From: Burkholderiales bacterium 70-64
GTDB lineage: Bacteria > Pseudomonadota > Gammaproteobacteria > Burkholderiales > Burkholderiaceae_E
Assembly (NCBI GenBank): GCA_001898645.1
Contig: MKUQ01000004.1
Span: 186,001-250,000, forward strand
DNA length: 64,000 nucleotides
Direction of reading: 5' to 3'
Shown: one piece after another, positions 36,800-45,601 of the stretch
Position numbering within the stretch: position 1 is the first letter of the stretch
Layout of the letters: the number at the start of each line of letters is the position of its first letter
Made by a program: the position numbers and the translations under genes
Notes under the pieces: generated by a model
What the model was told of the DNA's origin: nothing
Databases searched by the model: none
What the model saw: the letters and a program-made list of their open reading frames with translations, nothing else

Positions 36800-36823
36800 C
36801 GGTATGTTTATTCGGACATATCG
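36800..36823. promoter_or_regulatory. ModE-like box between the regulator and modA
   Basis: CGGTATGT-N8-ACATATCG, 8-bp arms with one mismatch. It shares the ACATATCG half exactly, and TATGT of the other half, with the site at 31689-31712. It is 70 bp before modA and 68 bp before the regulator start. A possible modA -10 box, TACACT, lies at 36844-36849. Position and match suggest oxyanion-dependent control of transport and autoregulation. Confidence 0.7.
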
Positions 36824-36893
36824 ATCGGCTTCCCGTGCGCTTCTACACTGACGCGCAGCGCCGCCATCCCGGGCCGCGCATTCGGGAACCGGC

Positions 36894-37613
36894 ATGCGCA
36901 TCATCGTCTCGCTCTTCGTCGCCGCCGCCGCGATCGCCTCGGCGAACGCCGCGGAGTTCACCCTCGCAGCGGGAGCCGGCTTCCGGCGCCCGCTCGCCGA
37001 GCTCGTCGCCGCCCACGAAAAGGCGAGCGGCGACAGGATCACCCAGGTCTATGGCCACCTCGGCCAGGTGATCGCGCAGGCGCGCGAGAGCGGCACCATC
37101 TCCATGGTCTGCGGCGACCGCGTCGTGCTCGAGGCCGCGCCCGGCCTGTCGTTCTCGTCGCAGGCGCGCCTCGGGCTGGGCAGGCTCGTCGTCGCGTACC
37201 GCAAGGGCATCGCGCTGCGCGATGCGCGCGACCTGGCCTCGCCGCAGTTCGAGCGCATCGGCATTCCCGACCAGGTCAACGCGATGTACGGCAAGGCCGG
37301 CCGCCAGTTCCTCGATCGCGCAGGGCTCGCGCAGCGCATCGATCCGAAGCTGCTGCCGGTGGCGACCGTCCCCCAGGTGACGAGCTACGTCGCCAGCGGC
37401 GAGATCGACGCCGGCTTCGTCAACGCCACCGACGCGATCGGCGCGGGAGCGAACATCGGCGGCTACGTCGAGGTCGATCCGAAGCTGTACGACCCGGTCG
37501 AGGTCGTCTGCGGCGTGCTGCCCGGCGCATCGCGATCCGGCGCGGTGCAGGGCTTCGCGACCTGGCTCGGAAGCGACGAAGCACGCACCATCCTGCGGCG
37601 CCACGGGCTGTGA
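36894..37613 (+). CDS. modA: Molybdate/tungstate ABC transporter substrate-binding protein (ModA-like)
   Basis: 239 aa. A signal peptide (MRIIVSLFVAAAAIASANA) is followed by a ModA-type fold: FTLAAGAGFRRPLAELVAAHEK, the VYGHLGQVIAQARESG loop, then GIPDQVNAMYGKAGRQFL, VPQVTSYVASGEIDAGFVNATDA and an end ATWLGSDEARTILRRHG. It differs from typical ModA at the first oxyanion loop (AGAGFRRP in place of AASLT). It should capture molybdate or tungstate in the periplasm for the ModB permease encoded next, with which it overlaps by 4 bp. Confidence 0.82.
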   Translation: MRIIVSLFVAAAAIASANAAEFTLAAGAGFRRPLAELVAAHEKASGDRITQVYGHLGQVIAQARESGTISMVCGDRVVLEAAPGLSFSSQARLGLGRLVVAYRKGIALRDARDLASPQFERIGIPDQVNAMYGKAGRQFLDRAGLAQRIDPKLLPVATVPQVTSYVASGEIDAGFVNATDAIGAGANIGGYVEVDPKLYDPVEVVCGVLPGASRSGAVQGFATWLGSDEARTILRRHGL

Positions 37614-38323
37614 GCGCGGTGCTCGACGCGGCGCTCGCCGCCGTCGCCGATCCCGCCCTCGCCGCGCCGGCGCTGCTCACCCTCAAGGTGGCTGCCGCCA
37701 CCTTCGTCGCGCACCTGGTGCTCGGCATCGGGCTGGGCTGGGCGCTCGCCCTGCCGCGCTGGCCCGGGCGCACCGTGCTCGATGTGGCCGTGACGCTGCC
37801 CATGGTCTTCCCGCCGCTGGCGATGGGCTTCTTCCTGCTCCTGGCGCTCGGGCGGCGCAGCCCGCTCGGGCAGTGGCTGGCCGAGACCTTCGGCCTGCGC
37901 TTCGTCTTCACCTTCGAAGGCGTGCTGCTCGCTTCGGTGATTGTCGGGCTGCCGCTCGTCGTCAAGCCGATCGAGGCGGCGATCGCCGGCGTCTCGCGCC
38001 GGCTCGGCGAGGCATCGCGCACGCTCGGGCGCAACGAATGGGAGACCTTCGCCTGGGTGATCCTGCCGAACGTGCGCCCGGCGATCATCGCCGGCCTGGT
38101 GCTGGCGACCGCGCGTTCGCTCGGCGAAGTCGGCATCACGCTCATGCTCGGCGGCAACATCGTCGGCCGTACGAACACCGTGTCGCTGGAGATCTACAAT
38201 GCGGTGTTCAACGGCGAGTACCCGCGCGCGGTGGTCCTGTCCGCGCTGCTCGGCATGGTGTCGATCGCGGTATTCGTCGCCTTGCGGCGCGCCGGCGCAG
38301 TGCGCCTGCCGATCGGAGCCTGA
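37610..38323 (+). CDS. modB: Molybdate ABC transporter permease (ModB)
   Basis: 237 aa inner-membrane protein starting with GTG that overlaps the modA stop. Five or six hydrophobic helices are visible. LTLKVAAATFVAHLVLGIGLGWAL opens it; the coupling motif region reads EASRTLGRNEWETFAWVILPNVRPAIIAG, followed by ATARSLGEVGITLMLGGN. This is the standard ModB pattern (EAA loop with G at the expected place). Confidence 0.92.
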   Translation: MSAVLDAALAAVADPALAAPALLTLKVAAATFVAHLVLGIGLGWALALPRWPGRTVLDVAVTLPMVFPPLAMGFFLLLALGRRSPLGQWLAETFGLRFVFTFEGVLLASVIVGLPLVVKPIEAAIAGVSRRLGEASRTLGRNEWETFAWVILPNVRPAIIAGLVLATARSLGEVGITLMLGGNIVGRTNTVSLEIYNAVFNGEYPRAVVLSALLGMVSIAVFVALRRAGAVRLPIGA

Positions 38324-38326
38324 GCG

Positions 38327-39172
38327 ATGTTCTCCGACGAAGAGCTGATCCGCATCCTGCTCGAGGACTGTCCCTACGGCGACATCACGACGCACGGCCT
38401 CGGCATCGGGGATGTGCCGGCGCGGATGCGTTTCGCCGCGCGCGCGCCCATGACGCTCGCCGGCGTCGAGCAGGCCGCGCGGCTGCTCGAGCTGTGCGGC
38501 GCCGGCGTGCGGATGCATGCCCCCTCCGGCGCTTCGGTCGAGGCGGGAGCGACGATCCTCGAGGCGAGCGCGGCGGCCGCCTCGCTGCACCGCGGCTACA
38601 AGACGGCGCAGACGCTGCTCGAGATCCTCGGCGGCGTGGCGAGCGCAGCGCGCGCCATCGTGCAGGCGGCGCGCGAAGGCGCGCCTGCGTGCAGGGTGGT
38701 GTGCACGCGCAAGCACGTGCCGGGCATCAAGCGGTGGGCGCTGCTGGCGATCGAGGCGGGCGGCGCGATCCCGCACCGCCTGGGGTTGTCGGATTCGGTG
38801 CTCGTGTTCGAGCAGCATCGCGTGCTGCTCGATGCGGGGGTTACGATCGACGCCTGCATCGAACGGCTGCGTGCGCGCGCACCCGAGCGCCGGGTATCGA
38901 TCGAGGCGGAGTCGGTGGAGGAAGCGATCGCCTGCGCGCGCGCCGGAGCCGATGTCGTCCAGGTCGACAAGCTCGATCCCGCGCACGTCGAGCGCATCGC
39001 GCAGGCCTTCGCATCCCTGCGGCAGCGGCCGCTGCTCGCCGCGGCCGGAGGCATCGACGAGCGCAATGCCGCCGCCTACGCGCGCGCCGGCGCCGACCTG
39101 CTGGTGACCTCGGCGCCGTACTACGCGCGGCCGCGCGACGTCCGGGTCGAGATGCGGCGCGACGATGCCTGA
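38327..39172 (+). CDS. modD: ModD, quinolinate phosphoribosyltransferase-like protein of molybdenum operons
   Basis: 281 aa. It shares the fold of nicotinate-nucleotide pyrophosphorylase: LLEDCPYGDITTHGLGIG, RGYKTAQTLLEILGGVASAARAIV, CTRKHVPGIKRWALLAIEAGG, HRLGLSDSVLVFEQHR, VSIEAESVEEAIACARAGADVVQVDKL and AAGGIDERNAAAYARAGADLLVTSAPYYA. ModD is found in molybdate and nitrogenase-linked operons; its reaction is not established. Placement inside modAB-D-C supports ModD over NadC, as does the KTAQ/TRKHVPG wording. Confidence 0.88.
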   Translation: MFSDEELIRILLEDCPYGDITTHGLGIGDVPARMRFAARAPMTLAGVEQAARLLELCGAGVRMHAPSGASVEAGATILEASAAAASLHRGYKTAQTLLEILGGVASAARAIVQAAREGAPACRVVCTRKHVPGIKRWALLAIEAGGAIPHRLGLSDSVLVFEQHRVLLDAGVTIDACIERLRARAPERRVSIEAESVEEAIACARAGADVVQVDKLDPAHVERIAQAFASLRQRPLLAAAGGIDERNAAAYARAGADLLVTSAPYYARPRDVRVEMRRDDA

Positions 39173-40118
39173 GGAGGCCGCGTCGATCGTACCGTGGCTG
39201 CGCCTGTCGATGCGCATGCCGCTGCAGGGGCCCGGCGGACGGTTCGAGCTCGATGTCGCGCTCGAGGCCGAGCGCGGCGCCTTCGTCGCCGTCACCGGCC
39301 CGTCCGGGGCGGGCAAGACCACCCTGATGCGGCTGGTGGCCGGGCTCGCGCGGCCGGCCGAGGGGCGGCTGACCGTCGGCGGCCAGACGTGGTACGACAC
39401 GAGCGGGCACATCGAGCTGCCGACGCGCCGCCGTTCGATCGGCTTCGTGTTCCAGGACTATGCGCTGTTCCCGAACATGACCGTGCGCGGCAACGTCGAA
39501 TATGCGGCGGGCCGCCGGCGCGACCGCGCGTGGATCGACGAGCTGCTGCGCCTCTCGGGCCTGTACGGGCTTTGCGACCGGCGTCCCGACTGGCTGTCCG
39601 GCGGGCAGAGGCAGCGCCTCGCCCTGATCCGCGCGCTTGCCCGCAGGCCGGCAATCCTGCTCCTCGACGAACCGCTGTCGGCGCTCGATCCTCCGCTGCG
39701 GCGGGAGCTGCAGAACGAAGTGTTGCGGCTGCACCGGCACTTCGGCACCACCACCTTCATGGTCAGCCACGATCCGGCCGAGATGCTGCGCATGGCCGAC
39801 CGGCTGCTCCGGCTCGACGCCGGCCACGTCACCTTCGACGGAGCACCGCTCGTCGCCTGCGGCGGCGATGCGGCCGGGCGCGGGCTCGCGGTGGTCGCCG
39901 AGCACATGGAGGGACCGGACGCCGACGGCTGGTCGTCGGTGCTCGTCGATGGGCGACTGCGCCGCGTGCGCTATCGCGACCGGGATGCGCGGCTGCCGTC
40001 CGCCGCGCCCGTGCTGCTGTCGGCCGACGAGGTCCGCGTCGACGCCCTGGCCGCGGCCCCGGGGCTGGGCCGCTCGCGGCGCGGCGATTTCGCCGGTGCC
40101 CCGGTGGCAGGCGATTGA
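39165..40118 (+). CDS. modC: Molybdate ABC transporter ATP-binding protein (ModC)
   Basis: 317 aa. Walker A GPSGAGKTT, signature LSGGQRQRLALIRAL, Walker B AILLLDEPLSALD, H-loop MVSHDPAEML. The stretch RRSIGFVFQDYALFPNMTV is ModC/CysA-like. The C-terminal extension, about 90 residues, is the place of a Mop or TOBE-like regulatory domain but no clear Mop motif is visible. It overlaps modD by 8 bp. Confidence 0.9.
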   Translation: MPEEAASIVPWLRLSMRMPLQGPGGRFELDVALEAERGAFVAVTGPSGAGKTTLMRLVAGLARPAEGRLTVGGQTWYDTSGHIELPTRRRSIGFVFQDYALFPNMTVRGNVEYAAGRRRDRAWIDELLRLSGLYGLCDRRPDWLSGGQRQRLALIRALARRPAILLLDEPLSALDPPLRRELQNEVLRLHRHFGTTTFMVSHDPAEMLRMADRLLRLDAGHVTFDGAPLVACGGDAAGRGLAVVAEHMEGPDADGWSSVLVDGRLRRVRYRDRDARLPSAAPVLLSADEVRVDALAAAPGLGRSRRGDFAGAPVAGD

Positions 40119-40132
40119 CGCGCGAGCCCGCG

Positions 40133-40924
40133 ATGGCTTCGTCCGCCTCTTCGCGCACCGCTACTCCGGCATCTTCGCGCGCCGCCGGCGCGCAGCCGGT
40201 GCTGCTGCACGCGGCGGGCAGCCTGCGCGCGGCGTTCGACGAGGCCGCGCGCGAGTTCGAGCGCCGCGAGCCGGTGCGCGTCGAGGCGGTGTACGGCCCG
40301 TCGGGCCTGCTGCGCGAGCGCATCGCGGCGGGCGAGGCGGCCCAGGTGTTCGCCTCGGCCGACATGGAGCATCCCGAGGCGCTCGCGCGCGCCGGCCGAG
40401 CGGCCGGGCCGCTGGCCTTCGCGCGCAACGCGCTGTGCGCGCTCACGCGGGTCGGGCTCGGCGTGCAGCCGGACAATCTGCTCGAGCGCATGCTCGACCC
40501 GTCGCTGCGCCTGGGCACCTCGACGCCGAAGGCCGATCCCTCGGGCGACTATGCCTGGGCGCTGTTCGCCCGCGCCGAGGCGGTGCGCGCCGGGGCGCGG
40601 GCCGCGCTCGAGTCGAAGGCGCTGCAGCTCACCGGCGGGCCGCATTCGCCGCCGCCGCCGCGCGACCGCAGCGTCTACGGCGATCTCCTCGCCAATGGGC
40701 AGGCCGACATCTTCCTCACCTACTGCACCAATGCGCGGGCCGCGCAGCGCGAGTTCCCCGGCCTGGCGACGGTGGCGATCCCGCCCGAGCTGTCGGTCGG
40801 CGCGCGCTACGGGCTCACGGTGATGCACGGTGCGCCCGAGCCGGCGTGGCGTTTCGCGTGGTTTATCCTGTCCGACGATGGACAGGCGATCCTCGTTCGA
40901 CACGGATTCGGTACGGCACGCTGA
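40133..40924 (+). CDS. Second ModA-like molybdate-binding protein without an obvious signal peptide
   Basis: 263 aa. PVLLHAAGSLRAAFDEAAREFERREPVRVEAVYGPSGLLRERIAAGEAAQVFASADMEHPEAL is a textbook ModA N-terminal domain, with the Ser of AAGSL at the oxyanion site. The end (GLTVMHGAPEPAWRFAWFILSDDGQAILVRHGFG) also fits. The first 30 residues are Ser/Ala/Thr-rich, with no hydrophobic core, so export is not evident. It lies 14 bp after modC and overlaps the next gene by 47 bp. It may serve the same ModBC, or act as a cytosolic oxyanion binder. Confidence 0.8.
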   Translation: MASSASSRTATPASSRAAGAQPVLLHAAGSLRAAFDEAAREFERREPVRVEAVYGPSGLLRERIAAGEAAQVFASADMEHPEALARAGRAAGPLAFARNALCALTRVGLGVQPDNLLERMLDPSLRLGTSTPKADPSGDYAWALFARAEAVRAGARAALESKALQLTGGPHSPPPPRDRSVYGDLLANGQADIFLTYCTNARAAQREFPGLATVAIPPELSVGARYGLTVMHGAPEPAWRFAWFILSDDGQAILVRHGFGTAR

Positions 40925-42023
40925 GCTCGCCGGGCCGCCCGGCCCCGGTCCGCGCGGCGTTCCCGCCGGAGCGGCCGGCGCGCCGCGCGCACCCGGCCGG
41001 CGCCGCTTCGTCGCGGCGGGGCTGGCCGCTGCCGCCGCATCGGCAGCAGGCGCGGTCCGCGCGCAGATCGCGACCACCGACGACGCCGGCCGGCGCGTGA
41101 CGGCCGCGCGCACGCCGCGCCGCGTCTTTCCGGCCGGCGCGCCGGCCTCGGTGTTCCTCTACTGCATGGCGCCGGACCGGCTGCTCGGCTGGCCGCGCGC
41201 CGTGCGGCCCGAGGAGGCGGCGTTCCTGCTGCCGCAGGTCGCCGCGCTGCCCGAAGTGGGGCGGCTCACCGGGCGCGGCTCCACGGCGAAGCTGGAAGCG
41301 GTGCTGGCGCTGCAGGCCGACCTGATCGTCGACGTGGGCTCCATCGCTCCGACCTACGCCTCGCTGGCCGAGCAGGTGCAGCGCCAGACCGGCATCCCCT
41401 ACCTGCTCCTGGACGGCGCCTTCGAGCACACCGAGGCCACCTTGCGCCGGCTCGGGCAGGTGCTCGGGCTGACCGCGCGCGCCGAGAGCCTGGCGCGCGG
41501 CACGCGTGCCAGGCTCGATGCCGCGGCCGAGCTGCGCGCCGGCCTGGCCGAGGGCGACCGGCCGCGCGTGCTGTTCGCGCGCGGCCCTACCGGCCTGGCC
41601 ACGGCGGCCGCCGGCGGCCTGAATGCGGAAGTGCTCGAGCAGGTCGGCGCGATCAACGTGGCCCGGCTCGAGGCGCCCAACCTGAGCCAGATTTCCTTCG
41701 AGCAGGTGCTGGCCTGGAACCCCGACTGGATCCTCGCCAGCGATCCGGCGTTCTTCGCCGGCATCCGTCGGCGCGCGGTCTGGTCGGCGCTGCCGGCGGT
41801 GCGTGCCCGCCGCGTCCTGCTCGCGCCCAGCCTGCCCTTCGGCTGGTTCGACACGCCGCCGGCCCTCAATCGCCTGGTCGGCATCGAGTGGCTGTCGGCG
41901 ATGCTGTACCCGAAGCGCGTGCGCGGCCCGCTCGAGGAGCGGCTAGCGGATACCTTCGAGTGGCTGTACTGGCGGCGGCCCTCGATCGCGCAGATGCGCG
42001 CCCTGCTCGCGGCCGGCCGGTGA
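40878..42023 (+). CDS. Periplasmic binding protein of BtuF/FepB type (MolA-like candidate)
   Basis: 381 aa. A twin-arginine-like signal (GRRRFVAAGLAAAAASAAG, ending VRAQ) is followed by a cluster-9 helical-backbone binding protein: ITTTDDAGRRVTAARTPRRVFP-like opening (here IATTDD), LVVDVGSIAPTYASLAEQVQRQTGIPYLLLDGAFEHTEATLRRLG and NLSQISFEQVLAWNPDWILAS. The family carries cobalamin, haem, Fe-siderophores or, for MolA, molybdate and tungstate. Being within a molybdenum operon makes the latter likely. Start chosen at 40878; it overlaps the preceding gene. Confidence 0.75.
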   Translation: MDRRSSFDTDSVRHAELAGPPGPGPRGVPAGAAGAPRAPGRRRFVAAGLAAAAASAAGAVRAQIATTDDAGRRVTAARTPRRVFPAGAPASVFLYCMAPDRLLGWPRAVRPEEAAFLLPQVAALPEVGRLTGRGSTAKLEAVLALQADLIVDVGSIAPTYASLAEQVQRQTGIPYLLLDGAFEHTEATLRRLGQVLGLTARAESLARGTRARLDAAAELRAGLAEGDRPRVLFARGPTGLATAAAGGLNAEVLEQVGAINVARLEAPNLSQISFEQVLAWNPDWILASDPAFFAGIRRRAVWSALPAVRARRVLLAPSLPFGWFDTPPALNRLVGIEWLSAMLYPKRVRGPLEERLADTFEWLYWRRPSIAQMRALLAAGR

Positions 42024-43060
42024 CCGAGGCGCTCGTGCGCGCATCGCGCGGCCGGCGCCTGCCCTGGCCGCTGCTGGCTGCCGCGCTGGCGCTGGCGCTC
42101 GTCGCGGCGCTGCTCTACGCGCTCGGCAGCGGCCGCTTCCACCTGCCGCTGGCCGACGTGGTGCGCCTGCTGGTGGGCCGCGGCGAGCTGTCCGATCCGG
42201 CCCAGACGTCGATGGCGCACACCGTGCTGTGGCAGATCCGCGGTCCGCGCGTGCTGGCGTCCGCGCTCGTGGGCGCGGCGCTGGCGGCCTCGGGTGCGGC
42301 CCTCCAGGCGGTATTCCGCAACCCGCTCGCCGCGCCCGACCTGCTCGGCGTATCGGCCGGCGCGGCGCTCGGGGCAGTGCTCGGCATCTTCCTTGGCTGG
42401 AGCGTGTTCGCCATCCAGGGGGCGGCCTTCGTCGGCGGCCTGGGCGCGGTGGCGCTGGTCTACTCGGTGGGCACGGTGCTGCCCCTGCGCGACCGCACCC
42501 TCAGCCTGGTGCTCGCCGGCATCGCCATCGGCAGCATGCTCGGGGCGCTGATCGCGCTCGTCAAGACGCTGGCCGACCCCTACACGCAACTGCCGGCGAT
42601 CACCTTCTGGCTGCTCGGCAGCTTCGCCTCGATCACCGTCACCGACCTGGTGCTGCTCACCGGGTTCTCGCTGGCGGGGCTGGTCCCGCTGGTGCTGGTG
42701 CGCTGGCGCGCCGACGCGCTCGCACTGTCCGACGACGAGGTCCATGCGCTGGGCGTGCGCCTGCCGGTGCTGCGTCTGGCCCTGGTGTGCGGCGCCACGC
42801 TGGCCACCACCGCCACCGTGGCGGCCGCCGGCATCATCGGCTGGATCGGGCTGGTGGTGCCGCACGCCGCGCGCCTGCTGGCGGGCGCCTCGTTCGCGCG
42901 CGTGCTGCCGATCTCGATGCTGCTCGGCGCCCTGCTGATGCTGCTCATCGATACGCTGGGGCGCAGCATCGCTCAGGCCGAGGTGCCGCCCGGCGTGCTC
43001 ACCGCGCTGGTCGGCGCGCCGGTGCTGTTCGCCCTGATGCTCAGGCGCGGCGATGCCTGA
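42020..43060 (+). CDS. FecCD/BtuC-type ABC permease (MolB-like candidate)
   Basis: 346 aa with about ten hydrophobic helices. IRGPRVLASALVGAALAASGAALQAVFRNPLAAPDLLGVSAGAALGAVLG is the diagnostic FecCD opening. LGVRLPVLRLALVCGATLATTATVAAAGIIGWIGLVVPHAARLL and the end IAQAEVPPGVLTALVGAPVLFALMLRR complete the match. GTG start overlaps the binding-protein stop (GTGA). It is a type II importer permease; the cargo is predicted from gene context. Confidence 0.85.
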   Translation: MTEALVRASRGRRLPWPLLAAALALALVAALLYALGSGRFHLPLADVVRLLVGRGELSDPAQTSMAHTVLWQIRGPRVLASALVGAALAASGAALQAVFRNPLAAPDLLGVSAGAALGAVLGIFLGWSVFAIQGAAFVGGLGAVALVYSVGTVLPLRDRTLSLVLAGIAIGSMLGALIALVKTLADPYTQLPAITFWLLGSFASITVTDLVLLTGFSLAGLVPLVLVRWRADALALSDDEVHALGVRLPVLRLALVCGATLATTATVAAAGIIGWIGLVVPHAARLLAGASFARVLPISMLLGALLMLLIDTLGRSIAQAEVPPGVLTALVGAPVLFALMLRRGDA

Positions 43061-43883
43061 GCTGCTGAGCGTGCGCGCGCTCGGCTTCGGCTACGGCGGG
43101 CGCGCCCTCACCGAGCCGATCGACCTGGCCTTGCATGCCGGCGAGATCGTGGTGGTCCTCGGGCCCAACGGCTCGGGCAAGAGCACGCTGTTTCGCACGC
43201 TGCTCGGCGTGCTGCCCCCCGTGGCCGGCACCGTGCACTGGGGCGGCAGCGCGCTGGTCGCGCTCACGCCGCGCGAGCTGGCCGCGCGGGTGGCGTGGGT
43301 GCCCCAGCAGCCGGGGACGGCCTTCGATTTCGACGTCGAGCAGTACGTCATGCTCGGGCGCCTGGGGCGGCTCGCCATCGGCGCGGCGCCCGGCCGGGCC
43401 GATCGCGAAGCGGTCGCCCGCGCCATCGCGCGCCTCGGCCTGCAGCGCTTCCGCACGCGCCCGCTGTCGCGCATGTCGGGCGGCGAGCGCCAGCTGGCGG
43501 CCATCGCCCGCGCGCTCGCCCAGGAGGCCACGAGCGTGCTGCTGGACGAACCGACCGCCAGCCTGGATTTCGGCAACCAGGGCAGGGTGCTCGATACGCT
43601 GCACGACCTGGCCGGCGACGGGCTCGGCATCGTCTACGCGACGCACGATCCCAACCATGCGCTGCGCGCCGGCAACGACGCGCTGGTCTACCTGCCCGGC
43701 GGCGCCACCGCCTTCGGGCCGGTCGCGCAGCTGGTCGAGCCGACCCTGCTGTCGCACGCCTACGGCGTGCCCATCGAGGCCGCCCGCACTGCGGACGGCC
43801 GGCAGGTGCTGGCGCTCGCGGCGCGACCGGTGCCGGGCGCGGGCGCGCTTGGCGGCCCCGGTGCAGGGGCGGCCGTGGTGTGA
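43053..43883 (+). CDS. FecE/BtuD-type ABC ATPase (MolC-like candidate)
   Basis: 276 aa. Walker A GPNGSGKST, Q-loop VPQQPGTAF, signature MSGGERQL, Walker B SVLLDEPTASLDFGNQ, H-loop ATHDPNHAL. It overlaps the permease gene by 8 bp. The set binding protein, FecCD permease and this ATPase is the same layout as MolABC of Haemophilus influenzae, an established molybdate/tungstate importer with BtuCD-like architecture. The last 30 residues are Gly/Ala-rich. Confidence 0.85.
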   Translation: MPELLSVRALGFGYGGRALTEPIDLALHAGEIVVVLGPNGSGKSTLFRTLLGVLPPVAGTVHWGGSALVALTPRELAARVAWVPQQPGTAFDFDVEQYVMLGRLGRLAIGAAPGRADREAVARAIARLGLQRFRTRPLSRMSGGERQLAAIARALAQEATSVLLDEPTASLDFGNQGRVLDTLHDLAGDGLGIVYATHDPNHALRAGNDALVYLPGGATAFGPVAQLVEPTLLSHAYGVPIEAARTADGRQVLALAARPVPGAGALGGPGAGAAVV

Positions 43884-43910
43884 ACGGGTTGGGGAGCGGC
43901 GCCGCCCGCG

Positions 43911-44900
<990 letters not shown>

Positions 44901-44953
44901 GACTCACTCCTCGTCATCGGTGTTCGGGCCAGCGCGGCCGCCCGTCCGCCCTC

Positions 44954-45015
44954 GAACGTGTGAAGGAACCGTAGCGAGCAGCCCGAGGTCGCGCAGTCGG
45001 TTCATTCATACGTTC
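44954..45015. repeat. Dispersed palindromic repeat, copy 2 (62 bp)
   Basis: Left arm GAACGTGTGAAGGAACCG (44954-44971) pairs imperfectly with the right arm (44998-45015), 16 of 18 bases. Positions 44955-44994 match the reverse complement of 21794-21833 at 38 of 40. The right end overlaps the coxG stop codon, just as copy 1 touches the apbC stop codon, suggesting a preference for gene ends. Confidence 0.75.
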
Positions 45016-45601
45016 ACCGCGAGACGAACAGCCAGGCAAGCACCAGCACCACGACCGCGATCACGATCCACACCAGCAGGCGGCTTCCCATGCCCGCCGG
45101 CGCGGGTGCAGCGGCAGCCGGCGCCGCGGTGCCTTCCGCACCTGCCGCCTCGCCCGCGGCCGGCGGCGCCAGCCGCGCCTCGAAGGCGGTGAAGAAATCC
45201 TCGGCGATCTTCGCCGCGGCGCCGTCGATCAGGCGCGACCCCACTTGCGCGAGCTTGCCGCCCACCTGTGCCTTTGCAGTGTAGCCCAGCAGGGTTGCCC
45301 CGGCTTGCGGTGTGAGTTTGACGTCGGCCGAGCCCTTGCCGAAGCCGGCCACGCCGCCCTGTCCGTCGAAGGCGATGGTGTAGGAGGACGGGGGCACCAC
45401 GTTCTCCAGCTTGAGCCGGCCCTTGAAGCGCGCGTTCACCGGGCCGATGCGCACGGCCATGACGGCCTGGAATTCGTCGTCGCCCACCCGTTCGAGGGAT
45501 TCGCACCCGGCGATACAGGCCTTGAGCGTCTCGGGGTCGTTGAGCGCGGCCCAGGTCGCTTCCGGGGTGGCGGCAATCAGGCGTTCGTCTTGCAGGTTCA
45601 T
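45014..45601 (-). CDS. coxG: CoxG-like SRPBCC protein with C-terminal membrane anchor
   Basis: 195 aa. Residues 1-145 are a CoxG/START-like fold: MNLQDERLIAATPEATWAALNDPETLKACIAGCESLERVGDDEF, then PPSSYTIAFDGQGGVAGFGKGSADV and GYTAKAQVGGKLAQVGSRLIDGAAAKIAEDFFTAFE. An Ala/Pro linker leads to one C-terminal helix (LLVWIVIAVVVLVLAWLFVSR). In Oligotropha CoxG recruits CO dehydrogenase to the membrane; a similar role is probable here. The stop codon falls inside the repeat element. Confidence 0.9.
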   Translation of the reverse strand: MNLQDERLIAATPEATWAALNDPETLKACIAGCESLERVGDDEFQAVMAVRIGPVNARFKGRLKLENVVPPSSYTIAFDGQGGVAGFGKGSADVKLTPQAGATLLGYTAKAQVGGKLAQVGSRLIDGAAAKIAEDFFTAFEARLAPPAAGEAAGAEGTAAPAAAAPAPAGMGSRLLVWIVIAVVVLVLAWLFVSR

